64,000 nucleotides of DNA from Methylobacterium isbiliense (GTDB lineage Bacteria > Pseudomonadota > Alphaproteobacteria > Rhizobiales > Beijerinckiaceae). The notes beneath the pieces are model-generated. The model worked only from the letters and a program-made list of their open reading frames with translations, had not been told where the DNA came from and ran no database searches. Where the stretch lies: positions 186,001-250,000 of the forward strand of contig NZ_BPQQ01000016.1 in assembly GCF_022179325.1 (NCBI RefSeq), written 5' to 3'. Position numbers and translations under genes: made by a program. This document shows, piece after piece, positions 27,406-36,667 of the stretch; within the stretch, counting starts at the first letter, position 1, and each line of letters opens with the position of its first letter.

Positions 27406-30400
27406 ATGATGTCGACAGCCACCCGGACGGGGCGCCTCGCGGCGGCCCTCGCTTTGGTGCTCAGCCTCGCGGTGCCCGCGGCCGGGCAGGCGCCTGCCCC
27501 GTCCCGCGCGGCGCCCTCGGCACTGGCCCCGGTCCCGAAGAGCTTCGTGCGCCAGAACCTCGCCAGCGAGGCGGTGCGCCTGGAGGCCCAGATCAAGGGC
27601 GAGACCGCCCCCAACGTGCAGAAGCCCGCTGCCCAGTGGCGGCGGGAGGCCGAGGCCCTGTCGAAGAACGACGACAACGACGGCGCGCTGGCCGCCTATG
27701 CGGGCGCGGTGGCAGCCGAGCCGGGCGACTGGCGCAACTGGTACGCGCTGGCCGAGACGGCGAACGGCGTCGAGAACGACGATTACGACGAGAACCAGAA
27801 GCTGCGCCTGCGTGCCCGCGCGGCCGCCTACATGGCCTACCAGCGCGCCGCCGCCCGCGCCGACGAGGCCAAGGCGCTGGCGCTCCTCGGCCAAGTGCTG
27901 GCCGAGCAGGAATCCTGGCGTCCCGCGCTCGACGCCTACCGGGCAAGCCTCGCGCTCGCCGACACGGCCGACACCCGCAGGACCTACGAGGACCTGCGCG
28001 AGAAGCACGGGTTCCGCATCACCGGCTACACGGTGGATTCGGACGCCGCGGCGCCGCGGGCCTGCTTCACGCTCTCGGAGCCGCTCTCGGCCAGGACCGA
28101 TTTCACGCCCTACGTCGCGGTCTCGGGCGCGGCCAACGCCGCCGTGACGGCGCAGGAGCAGCAGGTCTGCGTCGACGGCCTGCGGCACGGCGAGCGCTAC
28201 GCCGTGGTGCTGCGCCAGGGCCTGCCCTCCGCCACGCCCGGCGAGAGCCTGCTGAAATCCGCCGATTACGAGATCTACGTCCGCGATCGCCAGCCCCAGG
28301 TGCGCTTCACCGGGCGCAACTACGTCCTGCCCCGCACCGGGCAGGCGGGCGTGCCGCTCGTCTCGGTCAACGCCCCGAAGCTCGACGTCGAGGTGCTGCG
28401 CATCGGCGACCGCGGTCTCCTGCCGGCCCTGCGCTCCGAGGAGTTCCTGTCGCAGCTCTCCGGCGCCACGGCCCGCACCATCGCCCGCGAGAAGGGCGTG
28501 CAGGTCTGGAAGGGCACGCTCGACACCGCCCGGGCCGAGCCCAATCAGGAGGCGGTGACGGCCTTTCCGGTCCTCCAGGCGGTCGGCAAGGTCGAGCCCG
28601 GCCTCTACGTGATGCTGGCCCGGCCGAGCGGGACGACCGCGCTCGCCGACGAGGAGGGCGGCTACGAGACCCAGGCGACGCAGTGGTTCGTGGTCTCGGA
28701 CCTCGGGCTCACCGCCTTCAAGGGACGCGACGGCATCCACGTCTTCGCCCGCTCGCTCGCCTCGGCCGCCACGGTGCCGGACGCCGAGATCCGGCTCGTG
28801 GCGCGCAACAACGAGGTGCTGGGCACGAAGACCACCGACCGCCAGGGGCACGTCGCCTTCGATCCCGGCCTCGCGCGGGCCGAAGGCGGGCTCGCCCCGG
28901 GCCTCGTCGTGGCGCGGCTCGGCGACGATTACGGCTTCCTCGACCTCCAGCTCGGCGCCTTCGATCTCGCCGACCGCGGCGTGAAGGGACGGCCCGCCGC
29001 GGGCGCGGCCGAGGCCTACGTCTTCCCCGAGCGCGGCGTCTACCGGTCGGGCGAGACGGTGCAGATCACCGCGCTCCTGCGCGACGCCAAGGGCACGGCG
29101 ATCACCGGGCTGCCCCTGACCCTCGTCGCCAAGCGGCCGGACGGCGTGGAGTACCGCCGGGTGCTGGTGGCCGATGCGGGGCTCGGCGGACGGGCCTTCT
29201 CCCTGCCGCTCCTGCCGGGCGCCCAGGCCGGCACGTGGCGGGTCGCCGCCTATACCGATCCCAAGGGCGCACCGGTCGGCGAGACGAGCTTCCTCGTCGA
29301 GGATTACGTGCCCGAGCGGCTGGAGGTGACACTGGCCCCGCAGGGCGCGGCACTGCGGCCGGGCCAGCCGGCCGTGATCGACGTGGCGGCGCGCTATCTC
29401 TACGGGGCACCGGGCGCGAACCTGCAGGTCGGCGGCAGCGTGGCGGTGCAGGCCGCGGCCGGGAGCGGCATCGCGGGCCTCGACGGCTACGCGATCGGCC
29501 TCGACGACGAGAGCGTGGTGCCCACGAGCAGCGAGCTCGACGAGCGGGCGACCACCGACGCGCAGGGCAAGGCCGTGGTGCGCGCACCCGTCCCGGTCCT
29601 GTCGGCGCCCCGCCCGCTCGAAGCCCGGATCTCGCTGCAGGTGGGCGAGCCGGGCGGCCGGGCCGTGCAGCGCAGCGTCACCCTGCCGATCCTGCCCGCC
29701 GGCCCCGTGGTGGCGGTGCGTAAGACCTTCGGCGATCTGCGCGAGGGCGCCACCGCGACCTTCGACGTCGTCGCGGTCACGCCGGAGGGCACGCGCCTGC
29801 CGGCCGGGTCTGCGTCGTGGAGCCTCCTGCGGGTGGAGCGGACCTACCAGTGGTACCGCGCGGACGGGCGCTGGTCCTACGAGCCGGTGAAGACGACGCG
29901 CCGGCTGGCGAACGGCACCCTGGATCTCTCGCCGACGGCGCCGGCGCGCGTCGCCGTGCCGGTCGATCTCGGCACCTACCGGCTGGAGGTGCAGGCCGCG
30001 GGCGCGGCGAGCGCCGCCGTGACCTTCGGCGTCGGCTGGAGCGGCGCCGAGAGCGCCGACGCGCCCGACCTCCTCGACCTCACCCTCGACAAGGCGGCCT
30101 ACGCCGCGGGCGAAACCCTGAAGGCGCGGCTGAGCCCGCGCTTTTCCGGCACCGCCACCGTGGCGGTGGTGAGCGACCGGGTGCACGAGATCCGCACCCT
30201 CGACGTGGCGGCCGGCGGCGCGGCCGTCGAGATCCCGGTCAAGGCGGAGTGGGGCGCGGGGGCCTATCTCGTCGCCACCGCCTACCGGCCCCTCGACCAG
30301 GCGGCCAAGCGGCTGCCGGGCCGGGCGCTCGGTCTGGCGTGGTTCTCGGTGGACCGCGCGGCGCGCGGCCTCGACGTCGCGGTGGAGGCTCCCGCCAAGG

Positions 30401-32688
30401 TCCGCCCGCGCGGCGAGCTGCGCCTGCCGATCCGGCTTGCGAACCTCAAGCCCGGCGAGGAGGCGCGGGTGACGGTGGCGGCGGTCGATGTCGGCATCCT
30501 CAACCTCACCCGCTACGCGACCCCGGACCCGTTCGGCTTCTTCTTCGGGCAGAAGGCGCTCTCGGCCGAGATCCGCGACCTCTACGGCTACCTCATCGAC
30601 GGGATGCAGGGCACGCTCGGCGCCATCCGCTCGGGCGGCGACGGCGGCTCGGCGGAGCTCGCCGACGCGCCGCCGACCCAGGAGCCGCTGGTGCGCTTCT
30701 CCGGCGTCGTCACGGTGGGGCCGGACGGGCGGGCCGAGGTGAGCTTCCCCCTGCCGGCTTTCAACGGCACCGCCCGCGTCATGGTGACGGCCTGGACGGC
30801 GAACCGGGTGGGGGCAGCCTCCGCCGACGTGCTGGTGCGTGATGCGGTGGTGGTCGCCGGCACGCTGCCGCGCTTCCTCAACGTCGGCGACCGCTCGCGC
30901 CTGCACGTCGCCCTCGACAACGTCGAGGGGCCGGCGGGCGACTACGCCGTCGACCTCGACCTCGCCGGGCCGGTGGTGGTCGCGGCCGACGCGCTCGGCC
31001 GCACGCTGCGTCTCGGCCCCGGGCAGAAGGGCGCGATCGAGATCCCCGTCACGGCGGCCGGTCCGGGGCTTGCCCGGATCGACCTGCGGCTGACCGGGCC
31101 GGGCCTCGACGCGCCGGCGAGCCAGAGCTTCGCCCTGCGCATCCAGCCGGGCACCGGGGCGCTGGTGCGCCGCACGGTGCGCCCGCTCGATCCGGGGGCG
31201 AGCCTCACCGTGTCGGGCGACCTCTTCGCCGAGATCCTGCCGGGCACCGGCTCGCTCTCGGTCTCGGCCTCGCCGCTCTCGGGCCTCGACGTGCCGGCCC
31301 TGCTCCAGGCGCTCGACCGCTACCCCTACGGCTGCACCGAGCAGATCGTCAGCCGGGCGATGCCGCTCCTGGCGGTCAACCGGCTCTCGGCGATCGAGCG
31401 GCTCGCCCTCGACGCGACCATCGACGAGCGGGTGCGGGGCGCGATCGAGCGCGTGCTCGCGCGCCAGGATTCGGGCGGCAATTTCGGCCTGTGGTCGGCC
31501 AACGGCGCGGAGGACATCTGGCTCAACGCCTACGTGGCCGACTTCCTCACCCGGGCGCGCGAGCGCGGCTTCGCGGTGCCCCAGACCGCCTTCACCCTCG
31601 CGCTCGACCGCCTGCGCAACGCCGTGGCGAACACCAGCGAGGTCGGCGGCGGGGGCATGGACCTCGCCTACGCGGCCTACGTGCTGGCGCGCAACGGACG
31701 GCCGGTGATGGGCGACCTGCGCTACCTCGCCGACACGAAGCTGTCCGAATTCGCCACGCCGCTCGCGCGCGGCCAGATCGCGGCGGCGCTGGCGCTGCTG
31801 GGCGACCGGGGGCGGGCCGCGCGGGCCTTCGACTCGGCCGTCGCGGCGCTGCGGACCGAGCGGGACAAGTCCGAATACCGGGCCGATTACGGCTCGCGCC
31901 TGCGCGACGGGGCCGGCCTGATCGCCCTCGCGGCCGAGACGGGTCTCGCCCGCGACAGCATCGCGCCGCTCGGCGCGATCGTCGGCGAGGAGCGGGGAGC
32001 GAACCGCCTCACCAGCACGCAGGAGAATGCCTGGATGGTGCTGGCCGCGGCGGGCCTCGCCAAGGACGCCGAGGCGATGGCCTTCGCGGTGGACGGCGAA
32101 GCCCGCTCCGGTCCGCTCTACCGCAGCTTTACGGCGTCCGCCCTCGATGCCAGATCGGTGACGATCACCAACCGCGGCACCAGCACCGCCCAGGTGGTGC
32201 TCGGCATCGCGGGCAGCCCGATCGCCCCCGAGCCGGCGGAATCGCGAGGCTTCACGCTGGAGCGCAGCTATCACCGGCTCGACGGCGCTCCGGTCGACCT
32301 CGCCCAGGTGCGCCAGAACGACCGGCTCGTCGTGGTGCTGAAAGTGACGGAGGCGCAGGCCCGCGCCGGCCGCCTCCTCCTCGTCGACCGCCTGCCCGCG
32401 GGCCTCGAGATCGACAACCCGAAGCTCCTGGACGCCGACGCGGTCTCGACCCTCGCCTGGGTCAAGTCGGAGGTGCAGCCGACCCACACCGAGTTCCGCG
32501 ACGACCGCTTCGTCGCCGCCTACGAGCGCGACCCGAACCAGTCGGCCTTCTTCACCATCGCCTACACGGTGCGCGCCGTGACGCCCGGCCGCTACGTCCA
32601 CCCGGCCGCCAGCATCGAGGACATGTACCGGCCCGAACGCTACGGCCGCACCGCCTTCGGCGCCCTGGAGGTGGGGGCGAGCCGGTGA
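27406..32688 (+). CDS. Bacterial alpha-2-macroglobulin family protein (thioester protease inhibitor)
   Basis: Very large exported protein of 1760 residues. ATG 27406 (or 27409) gives a signal peptide, LAAALALVLSLAVPAAGQA; there is no lipobox, unlike E. coli ECAM, so it is probably soluble in the periplasm. An N-terminal region (about residues 60-210) looks like TPR-type helices, followed by MG/bait modules; the A2M-family segments YVFPERGVYRSGETVQI (MG2-type) and SFPLPAFNGTARVMVTAWTA lie in order. The thioester motif YPYGCTEQ is intact, with Cys1310 and Gln1313. A2M proteins trap invading proteases by a bait-triggered thioester. pbpC follows, the classical pairing thought to protect cells when the wall is breached. 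The divergent pseudo-protease gene is a notable neighbour. Confidence 0.93.
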   Translation: MMSTATRTGRLAAALALVLSLAVPAAGQAPAPSRAAPSALAPVPKSFVRQNLASEAVRLEAQIKGETAPNVQKPAAQWRREAEALSKNDDNDGALAAYAGAVAAEPGDWRNWYALAETANGVENDDYDENQKLRLRARAAAYMAYQRAAARADEAKALALLGQVLAEQESWRPALDAYRASLALADTADTRRTYEDLREKHGFRITGYTVDSDAAAPRACFTLSEPLSARTDFTPYVAVSGAANAAVTAQEQQVCVDGLRHGERYAVVLRQGLPSATPGESLLKSADYEIYVRDRQPQVRFTGRNYVLPRTGQAGVPLVSVNAPKLDVEVLRIGDRGLLPALRSEEFLSQLSGATARTIAREKGVQVWKGTLDTARAEPNQEAVTAFPVLQAVGKVEPGLYVMLARPSGTTALADEEGGYETQATQWFVVSDLGLTAFKGRDGIHVFARSLASAATVPDAEIRLVARNNEVLGTKTTDRQGHVAFDPGLARAEGGLAPGLVVARLGDDYGFLDLQLGAFDLADRGVKGRPAAGAAEAYVFPERGVYRSGETVQITALLRDAKGTAITGLPLTLVAKRPDGVEYRRVLVADAGLGGRAFSLPLLPGAQAGTWRVAAYTDPKGAPVGETSFLVEDYVPERLEVTLAPQGAALRPGQPAVIDVAARYLYGAPGANLQVGGSVAVQAAAGSGIAGLDGYAIGLDDESVVPTSSELDERATTDAQGKAVVRAPVPVLSAPRPLEARISLQVGEPGGRAVQRSVTLPILPAGPVVAVRKTFGDLREGATATFDVVAVTPEGTRLPAGSASWSLLRVERTYQWYRADGRWSYEPVKTTRRLANGTLDLSPTAPARVAVPVDLGTYRLEVQAAGAASAAVTFGVGWSGAESADAPDLLDLTLDKAAYAAGETLKARLSPRFSGTATVAVVSDRVHEIRTLDVAAGGAAVEIPVKAEWGAGAYLVATAYRPLDQAAKRLPGRALGLAWFSVDRAARGLDVAVEAPAKVRPRGELRLPIRLANLKPGEEARVTVAAVDVGILNLTRYATPDPFGFFFGQKALSAEIRDLYGYLIDGMQGTLGAIRSGGDGGSAELADAPPTQEPLVRFSGVVTVGPDGRAEVSFPLPAFNGTARVMVTAWTANRVGAASADVLVRDAVVVAGTLPRFLNVGDRSRLHVALDNVEGPAGDYAVDLDLAGPVVVAADALGRTLRLGPGQKGAIEIPVTAAGPGLARIDLRLTGPGLDAPASQSFALRIQPGTGALVRRTVRPLDPGASLTVSGDLFAEILPGTGSLSVSASPLSGLDVPALLQALDRYPYGCTEQIVSRAMPLLAVNRLSAIERLALDATIDERVRGAIERVLARQDSGGNFGLWSANGAEDIWLNAYVADFLTRARERGFAVPQTAFTLALDRLRNAVANTSEVGGGGMDLAYAAYVLARNGRPVMGDLRYLADTKLSEFATPLARGQIAAALALLGDRGRAARAFDSAVAALRTERDKSEYRADYGSRLRDGAGLIALAAETGLARDSIAPLGAIVGEERGANRLTSTQENAWMVLAAAGLAKDAEAMAFAVDGEARSGPLYRSFTASALDARSVTITNRGTSTAQVVLGIAGSPIAPEPAESRGFTLERSYHRLDGAPVDLAQVRQNDRLVVVLKVTEAQARAGRLLLVDRLPAGLEIDNPKLLDADAVSTLAWVKSEVQPTHTEFRDDRFVAAYERDPNQSAFFTIAYTVRAVTPGRYVHPAASIEDMYRPERYGRTAFGALEVGASR

Positions 32689-32833
32689 ATGCCGGGTTGC
32701 TGCCCCTCACCGCACGAAGCCCGACCCGGGGGATCCCCTCTCCCGTGCCGGAAAGGGGGTCCTCGCGATGATTCCGAACATCCTGGCCGCCGCTGCCGGT
32801 GCCGCGCCGCGGAACCGCACCGATGACGTGGCG

Positions 32834-32943
32834 GCCTAGAGCATTGTCCGACGAAGTGGATACCGCTTCGTCGAAGAAAATGCGGCAAAATCAAAGACCT
32901 AGAGAGCTTCGCGATGGCAACGCGATCGTGAAGTGCTCTAGGC
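32834..32943 (+). repeat. Palindromic intergenic repeat, copy 1 (complete)
   Basis: A 110-base element bounded by a perfect 10-bp inverted repeat, GCCTAGAGCA (32834-32843) and TGCTCTAGGC (32934-32943). Inside are two hairpins: CGACGAAG 32849-32856 with CTTCGTCG 32866-32873, and CTTCGCGAT 32907-32915 with ATCGTGAAG 32925-32933 (one G-T pair). The sequence resembles the abundant intergenic repeat of Rhizobiales genomes. It covers the presumed start region of pbpC. Two further degenerate copies lie at 16776-16843 and 63465-63511. Confidence 0.85.
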
Positions 32944-35000
32944 GCCTCGCCGCCGCCTGTCTCGGCCTCCTCCTCGCCGGAATGGCGGCGCTGGGCCTCA
33001 CATGGCATCGGCTCCCGCCCCTCGACCTCGCCGCCGCCGCAATCCGCTCGCCCGTGGTGCTCGACCGGAACGGCACGCTGCTGCGTCCCTTCGCAACGGC
33101 GGACGGGCGCTGGCGGCTGCCGCTCGCGCCGCAGGCCGTCGATCCGCGCTACGTGGCGATGCTGCTGGCCTACGAGGACCGGCGCTTCCGCGATCATCCG
33201 GGCCTCGACCCGTCCGCCCTGCTGCGCGCGGCCGGCCAATGGATCGCGGCCGGGCGGATCGTGTCGGGCGGCTCGACGCTCTCGATGCAGGTCGCCCGCC
33301 TCGTCGAGCCGCGGGCCGAGCGGTCGCTCGCGGCGAAGCTGCGCCAGATGGCGCGTGCGGTGGAGCTGGAGCGGCGGCTCGGCAAGGACGGGATCCTGCG
33401 CCTCTACCTCGCGCTCGCGCCCTATGGCGGCCCCGTCGAGGGGGTGCGGGCCGCGAGCCTCGCGTATTTCGGGCACGAGCCGGGGCGGCTCTCGCTCGCG
33501 GAGGCCGCGCTCCTCGTCGCCCTGCCGCAATCGCCCGAGGCGCGCCGGCCCGACCGCTTCCCCGAGGCGGCGCGGCGGGCGCGCGACCGCGTGCTCGACC
33601 GCGTGGCGGAGCGCGGCGTGGTGCGTCGCGACGAGGCCGAGGCCGCGAAGGCCGAGCCCGTGCCGCACCAGCGCCGTCCCTTCCCGATGCTCGCCGCGCA
33701 CGCCGCCGAGGCGGCGCTGGCGCAGCGCCCCACGCAGCCCGTCCACCGCCTCGCCCTCGACGCGAAGCTCCAGGCGAGTCTGGAGGTGCTGGCCGGCGAG
33801 CGCGTCGGCGCGCTCGGCCCCGGCCTGTCCGCGGCGATCCTGGTGATCGACAACCCGACCGGCCAGGTGCGCGCCCATGTGGGCAGCGCGGGCTACCTCG
33901 ACGCGTCCCGCGCGGGCGCGATCGACATGGCGGCGGCGCTGCGCTCGCCGGGCTCCGCGCTCAAGCCGTTCGTCTACGCGCTCGCCTTCGAGAGCGGGCT
34001 CGCTCACCCGGAGACGCTGCTCGACGACCGGCCCTCGCGCTTCGGCGCCGCCTACGCGCCCGAGAACTTCGACCAGACCTTCCAGGGCACGGTGACGGCG
34101 CGGCGCGCGCTGCAGCAATCGCTCAACGTGCCGGCGGTGGAGCTGCTGGAGGCGGTCGGCCCGGCCCGTTTCATCGCCCGGCTGCGGGCGGGCGGGGCCG
34201 GCATCGCGCTGCCGCGGGACGCGGCCCCCGGCCTGCCGGTGGCGCTCGGGGGGCTCGGCATCACACTCGCCGACCTCGCGCGGCTCTACGCGGGGCTGGC
34301 CCGCGGTGGGAGCGTGCCGGACCTCGTGCGGCGCCTCGACGGCGACCCATCCCCTCCCCGCGACCTGCCCCGCATCGCCGAGCCGGTGGCCGCATGGTAC
34401 GTCGCCGACACCTTGCGCGGCACGCCCCCGCCCGAGAATGCCCTGCCGAACCGCCTCGCCTACAAGACCGGCACCTCGTACGGCTACCGCGACGCCTGGG
34501 CGGTGGGGTTCGACCGGCGCGTCACGGTCGCGGTCTGGGTCGGGCGGCCGGACGGGGCGGGCGTGCCGGGCCTCGTCGGGCGCCTCGCCGCCGCCCCGAT
34601 CCTGTTCGACGCCTTCGCCCGGGTCGGCGGCGAGCCGGAGCCTTTGGCGATGGCGCGCGATGCCCTCGTCGCCACGACGGCCGGCCTGCCCCCGCCCCTG
34701 CGCCACATCCGCCGCGACGCCCCGAAGGTCGCCGGCGAGGCGGCCGGCGCGGCCCTGCGCATCGCCTACCCGCCGGACGGCGCACGGGTCGATCTCGGCC
34801 TCGCGGAGGGGCCGGGCAGCGGCCTCGCCCTGAAGGCGCTCGGCGGCACCCTGCCGCTCACCTGGATGGTCAACAGCCTGCCGCTGCCCGAGGCCGCGCG
34901 CCGGCAGGCCGAGTGGCAACCGGACGGGGCCGGCTTCGCCCGCATCTCGGTGATGGATGCGACGGGCGCGAGCGACAGCGTGGTGGTGCGGCTGGAGTAG
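32928..35000 (+). CDS. pbpC: Penicillin-binding protein 1C
   Basis: Bifunctional peptidoglycan synthase of about 690 residues anchored in the inner membrane. A transmembrane helix (RLAAACLGLLLAGMAALGL) precedes the GT51 glycosyltransferase domain with its catalytic Glu in AYEDRRFRDHPG and the GGSTLSMQVARL motif. The transpeptidase has SPGSALKPF (SxxK), SLNVP (SxN) and YKTGTSYGYRDAW (KTG). A PBP1C-type C-terminal domain ends the protein. The start is uncertain: GTG 32928, ATG 32880, ATG 32823 and GTG 32799 are in frame, but all lie in or before the palindromic repeat; 32928 was chosen because it places the helix at the N-terminus. It follows the alpha-2-macroglobulin gene as in many Gram-negative bacteria. 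Confidence 0.92.
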   Translation: MKCSRRLAAACLGLLLAGMAALGLTWHRLPPLDLAAAAIRSPVVLDRNGTLLRPFATADGRWRLPLAPQAVDPRYVAMLLAYEDRRFRDHPGLDPSALLRAAGQWIAAGRIVSGGSTLSMQVARLVEPRAERSLAAKLRQMARAVELERRLGKDGILRLYLALAPYGGPVEGVRAASLAYFGHEPGRLSLAEAALLVALPQSPEARRPDRFPEAARRARDRVLDRVAERGVVRRDEAEAAKAEPVPHQRRPFPMLAAHAAEAALAQRPTQPVHRLALDAKLQASLEVLAGERVGALGPGLSAAILVIDNPTGQVRAHVGSAGYLDASRAGAIDMAAALRSPGSALKPFVYALAFESGLAHPETLLDDRPSRFGAAYAPENFDQTFQGTVTARRALQQSLNVPAVELLEAVGPARFIARLRAGGAGIALPRDAAPGLPVALGGLGITLADLARLYAGLARGGSVPDLVRRLDGDPSPPRDLPRIAEPVAAWYVADTLRGTPPPENALPNRLAYKTGTSYGYRDAWAVGFDRRVTVAVWVGRPDGAGVPGLVGRLAAAPILFDAFARVGGEPEPLAMARDALVATTAGLPPPLRHIRRDAPKVAGEAAGAALRIAYPPDGARVDLGLAEGPGSGLALKALGGTLPLTWMVNSLPLPEAARRQAEWQPDGAGFARISVMDATGASDSVVVRLE

Positions 35001-35094
35001 ACGCCCGAGACCGGCGCCGTCGATGCATCGCCCGGCCTCTTGCCGGCATGGGCCCGCCTGAAGCCGGAAGCCCGGCGCGCGATCAGGCGAGCCG

Positions 35095-35427
35095 TCAGGC
35101 GACCGTCAACTTGCTGGCCGCTTCGGCCGGTGCCTCGTTCATGCGGGTCTGCCAGCCCGGCCCTGTCGCCTCGAACGCGTCCACGATGTGTGGATCCAGC
35201 CTGATGGTGACCGGCACTTTCCTGACCTCGGCCTTCGGCCGCCCGCCGCGATTGACCAAGGCCGCGTCGAGCGCCGGGGCCGGAACTTCGCGGGCCGGCC
35301 GCATCTCGGCCAGTTCCGCGTCGGCAGCCTCCGGGTTGTCGGGATCCTGGGCCATCCGAGCCTGTAGGCGGGCCTCCTCCTCCTCGGTGAGGTAGCGGAC
35401 CGGCCGGCGGTCAGCCCTTGTCGTCAT
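35095..35427 (-). CDS. brnA: BrnA-family antitoxin
   Basis: A 110-residue DNA-binding antitoxin. The C-terminal half has the BrnA pattern RKVPVTIRLDPHIVDAFEAT followed by GPGWQTRMNEA, a ribbon-helix-helix that both neutralises the toxin and represses its promoter. The acidic N-terminal half (YLTEEEEARLQARMAQDPDN) would wrap the toxin. The start overlaps the 3' end of the toxin remnant by 17 bases, the usual brnT-brnA gene order. Because the toxin looks truncated, this may be an orphan antitoxin. Confidence 0.85.
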   Translation of the reverse strand: MTTRADRRPVRYLTEEEEARLQARMAQDPDNPEAADAELAEMRPAREVPAPALDAALVNRGGRPKAEVRKVPVTIRLDPHIVDAFEATGPGWQTRMNEAPAEAASKLTVA

Positions 35428-35641
35428 AGGCGTGCCTTTCCTTGTTGCTCGCGGGACGGAAGCTGATGAGCGAGATCGCTTCGGTGCCGAGAGGCCGGAC
35501 GACCAGGGTATGCAGATCGCCGTCGAAGTCGCCGACTGCGACTAAACTGGGACGGTCGAGCTGTTGGAGGCGGCGCACGCCGCCCGAAGCGCCCGCTGAT
35601 GCGGCCGGCGTCGACGGCCGCTCGCGGGTCGGGCGCCGCAA
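35411..35641 (-). pseudogene. Truncated BrnT-type toxin remnant
   Basis: The C-terminal part of a BrnT-like ribonuclease toxin is recognisable: VAVGDFDGDLHTLVVRPLGT and ISLISFRPASNKERHAYDD, the last strands and helix of the fold. The N-terminal part of BrnT (the W/F-D-x-x-K-x-x-x-N-x-x-K-H-G motif) is missing. The frame opens only with a TTG at 35641 without a ribosome site, and the bases upstream belong to the end of hemC 15 bases away. The first 30 residues of the frame are low-complexity. This looks like a toxin that lost its 5' half. Loss of catalytic residues in the missing part would make it inactive. Confidence 0.65.
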
Positions 35642-35656
35642 GCGGAACGGCGAGCG

Positions 35657-36592
35657 CTATTGCAGATGCTGCCGGTAGGTCTCGCCGGCTTGCGCCTTCA
35701 GGTCCGCCCCGGCCTCGCGGCCGATCGCGGCGGCGTCCGCGGCCGCGCCGGTGCGGGTGGTGGCCCAATGGGCGCTGCCGTCCGGCAGGAAGAGGAGGCC
35801 GTTGAGCGTCAGGCGCTCGCCGTCGATCTCGGCCAGCGCGGCGATCGGCGTGCGGCAGGAGCCGTCGAGTTCGGCGAGCAGCCCGCGTTCGGCCGCGAGC
35901 GACGTGGTGGTGCGCGGGCAGGCCACGGCCTGGAGGAGGTCGATGATCTCCCGGTCGCCCTCCCGGCACTCGATGCCGAGTGCGCCCTGCGCCACTGCCG
36001 GCAGCATCTCGTTCACCGACAGCACGTCCTGCGCCAGATGCGCGAGGCCGAGGCGCTCCAGCCCCGCGATGGCGAGCAGCGTCGCGTCGCAGGCCCCCTC
36101 CTCCAGCTTGCGGATGCGGGTGTTGGCGTTGCCGCGCAGGGGCACGATCTGCAGGTCGGGCCGGCGCATCAGCACCTGCGCGCCCCGGCGCAGGGACGAG
36201 GTGCCGACCCGGCTGCCCGCCGGCAGATCGGCGAGGCGCTGCGCCTTCAGCGACAGGAAAGCATCGCGCGGATCGTCGCGCGCCAGGATCGCCGCGATGA
36301 CGAGACCGTCCGGCAGCCACGTCTCCACGTCCTTCATGGAGTGGACGGCGACGTCGATCTGGTCGGCGAACAGGGCCTGTTCGAGTTCCTTGGTGAACAG
36401 ACCCTTGCCGCCGATGGCCGAGAGCGGCCGGTCGAGAACGCGGTCCGCCACCGTGTTGATGACGACGAGTTCCATCGCGCCGGGCTCGGCGAGATGCGGA
36501 TGGGCCGCGGCGATGCGGTCGCGGACCATGCCGGTCTGGGCGAGCGCCATCGGGCTGCCGCGGGTGCCGATGCGCAGGGGGCGGTGGGCCAT
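35657..36592 (-). CDS. hemC: Porphobilinogen deaminase (hydroxymethylbilane synthase)
   Basis: Cytoplasmic enzyme of 311 residues that joins four porphobilinogen units to hydroxymethylbilane in heme and corrinoid synthesis. It starts MAHRPLRIGTRGSPMALAQT. Conserved parts are GGKGLFTKELEQAL, DVAVHSMKDVET with the usual Asp, SSLRRGAQV and RGNANTRIRKLEEG. The cofactor-bearing Cys is in LDGSCRTPIAALAEI. The MKDVPT of most members reads MKDVET here. The stop is followed 15 bases later by the toxin remnant, so upstream promoters may read into brnTA. Confidence 0.95.
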   Translation of the reverse strand: MAHRPLRIGTRGSPMALAQTGMVRDRIAAAHPHLAEPGAMELVVINTVADRVLDRPLSAIGGKGLFTKELEQALFADQIDVAVHSMKDVETWLPDGLVIAAILARDDPRDAFLSLKAQRLADLPAGSRVGTSSLRRGAQVLMRRPDLQIVPLRGNANTRIRKLEEGACDATLLAIAGLERLGLAHLAQDVLSVNEMLPAVAQGALGIECREGDREIIDLLQAVACPRTTTSLAAERGLLAELDGSCRTPIAALAEIDGERLTLNGLLFLPDGSAHWATTRTGAAADAAAIGREAGADLKAQAGETYRQHLQ

Positions 36593-36667
36593 GACGCGTG
36601 CTTCGCCGTTGAGGAAGTGTCCTCTCGGCGAGTAGCCGCTCGGCCGCGGCCTGTCACCTGCCGCCGG

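Noticed and set aside
27322-32601. A nearly 5.3-kb open reading frame on the minus strand opposite the alpha-2-macroglobulin gene
   Set aside because: In very GC-rich DNA the antisense frame of a real gene stays open because stop codons need A/T. Its translation is rich in Arg, His, Gly and Asp without domains, and the plus strand encodes a clear protein with signal peptide and thioester.
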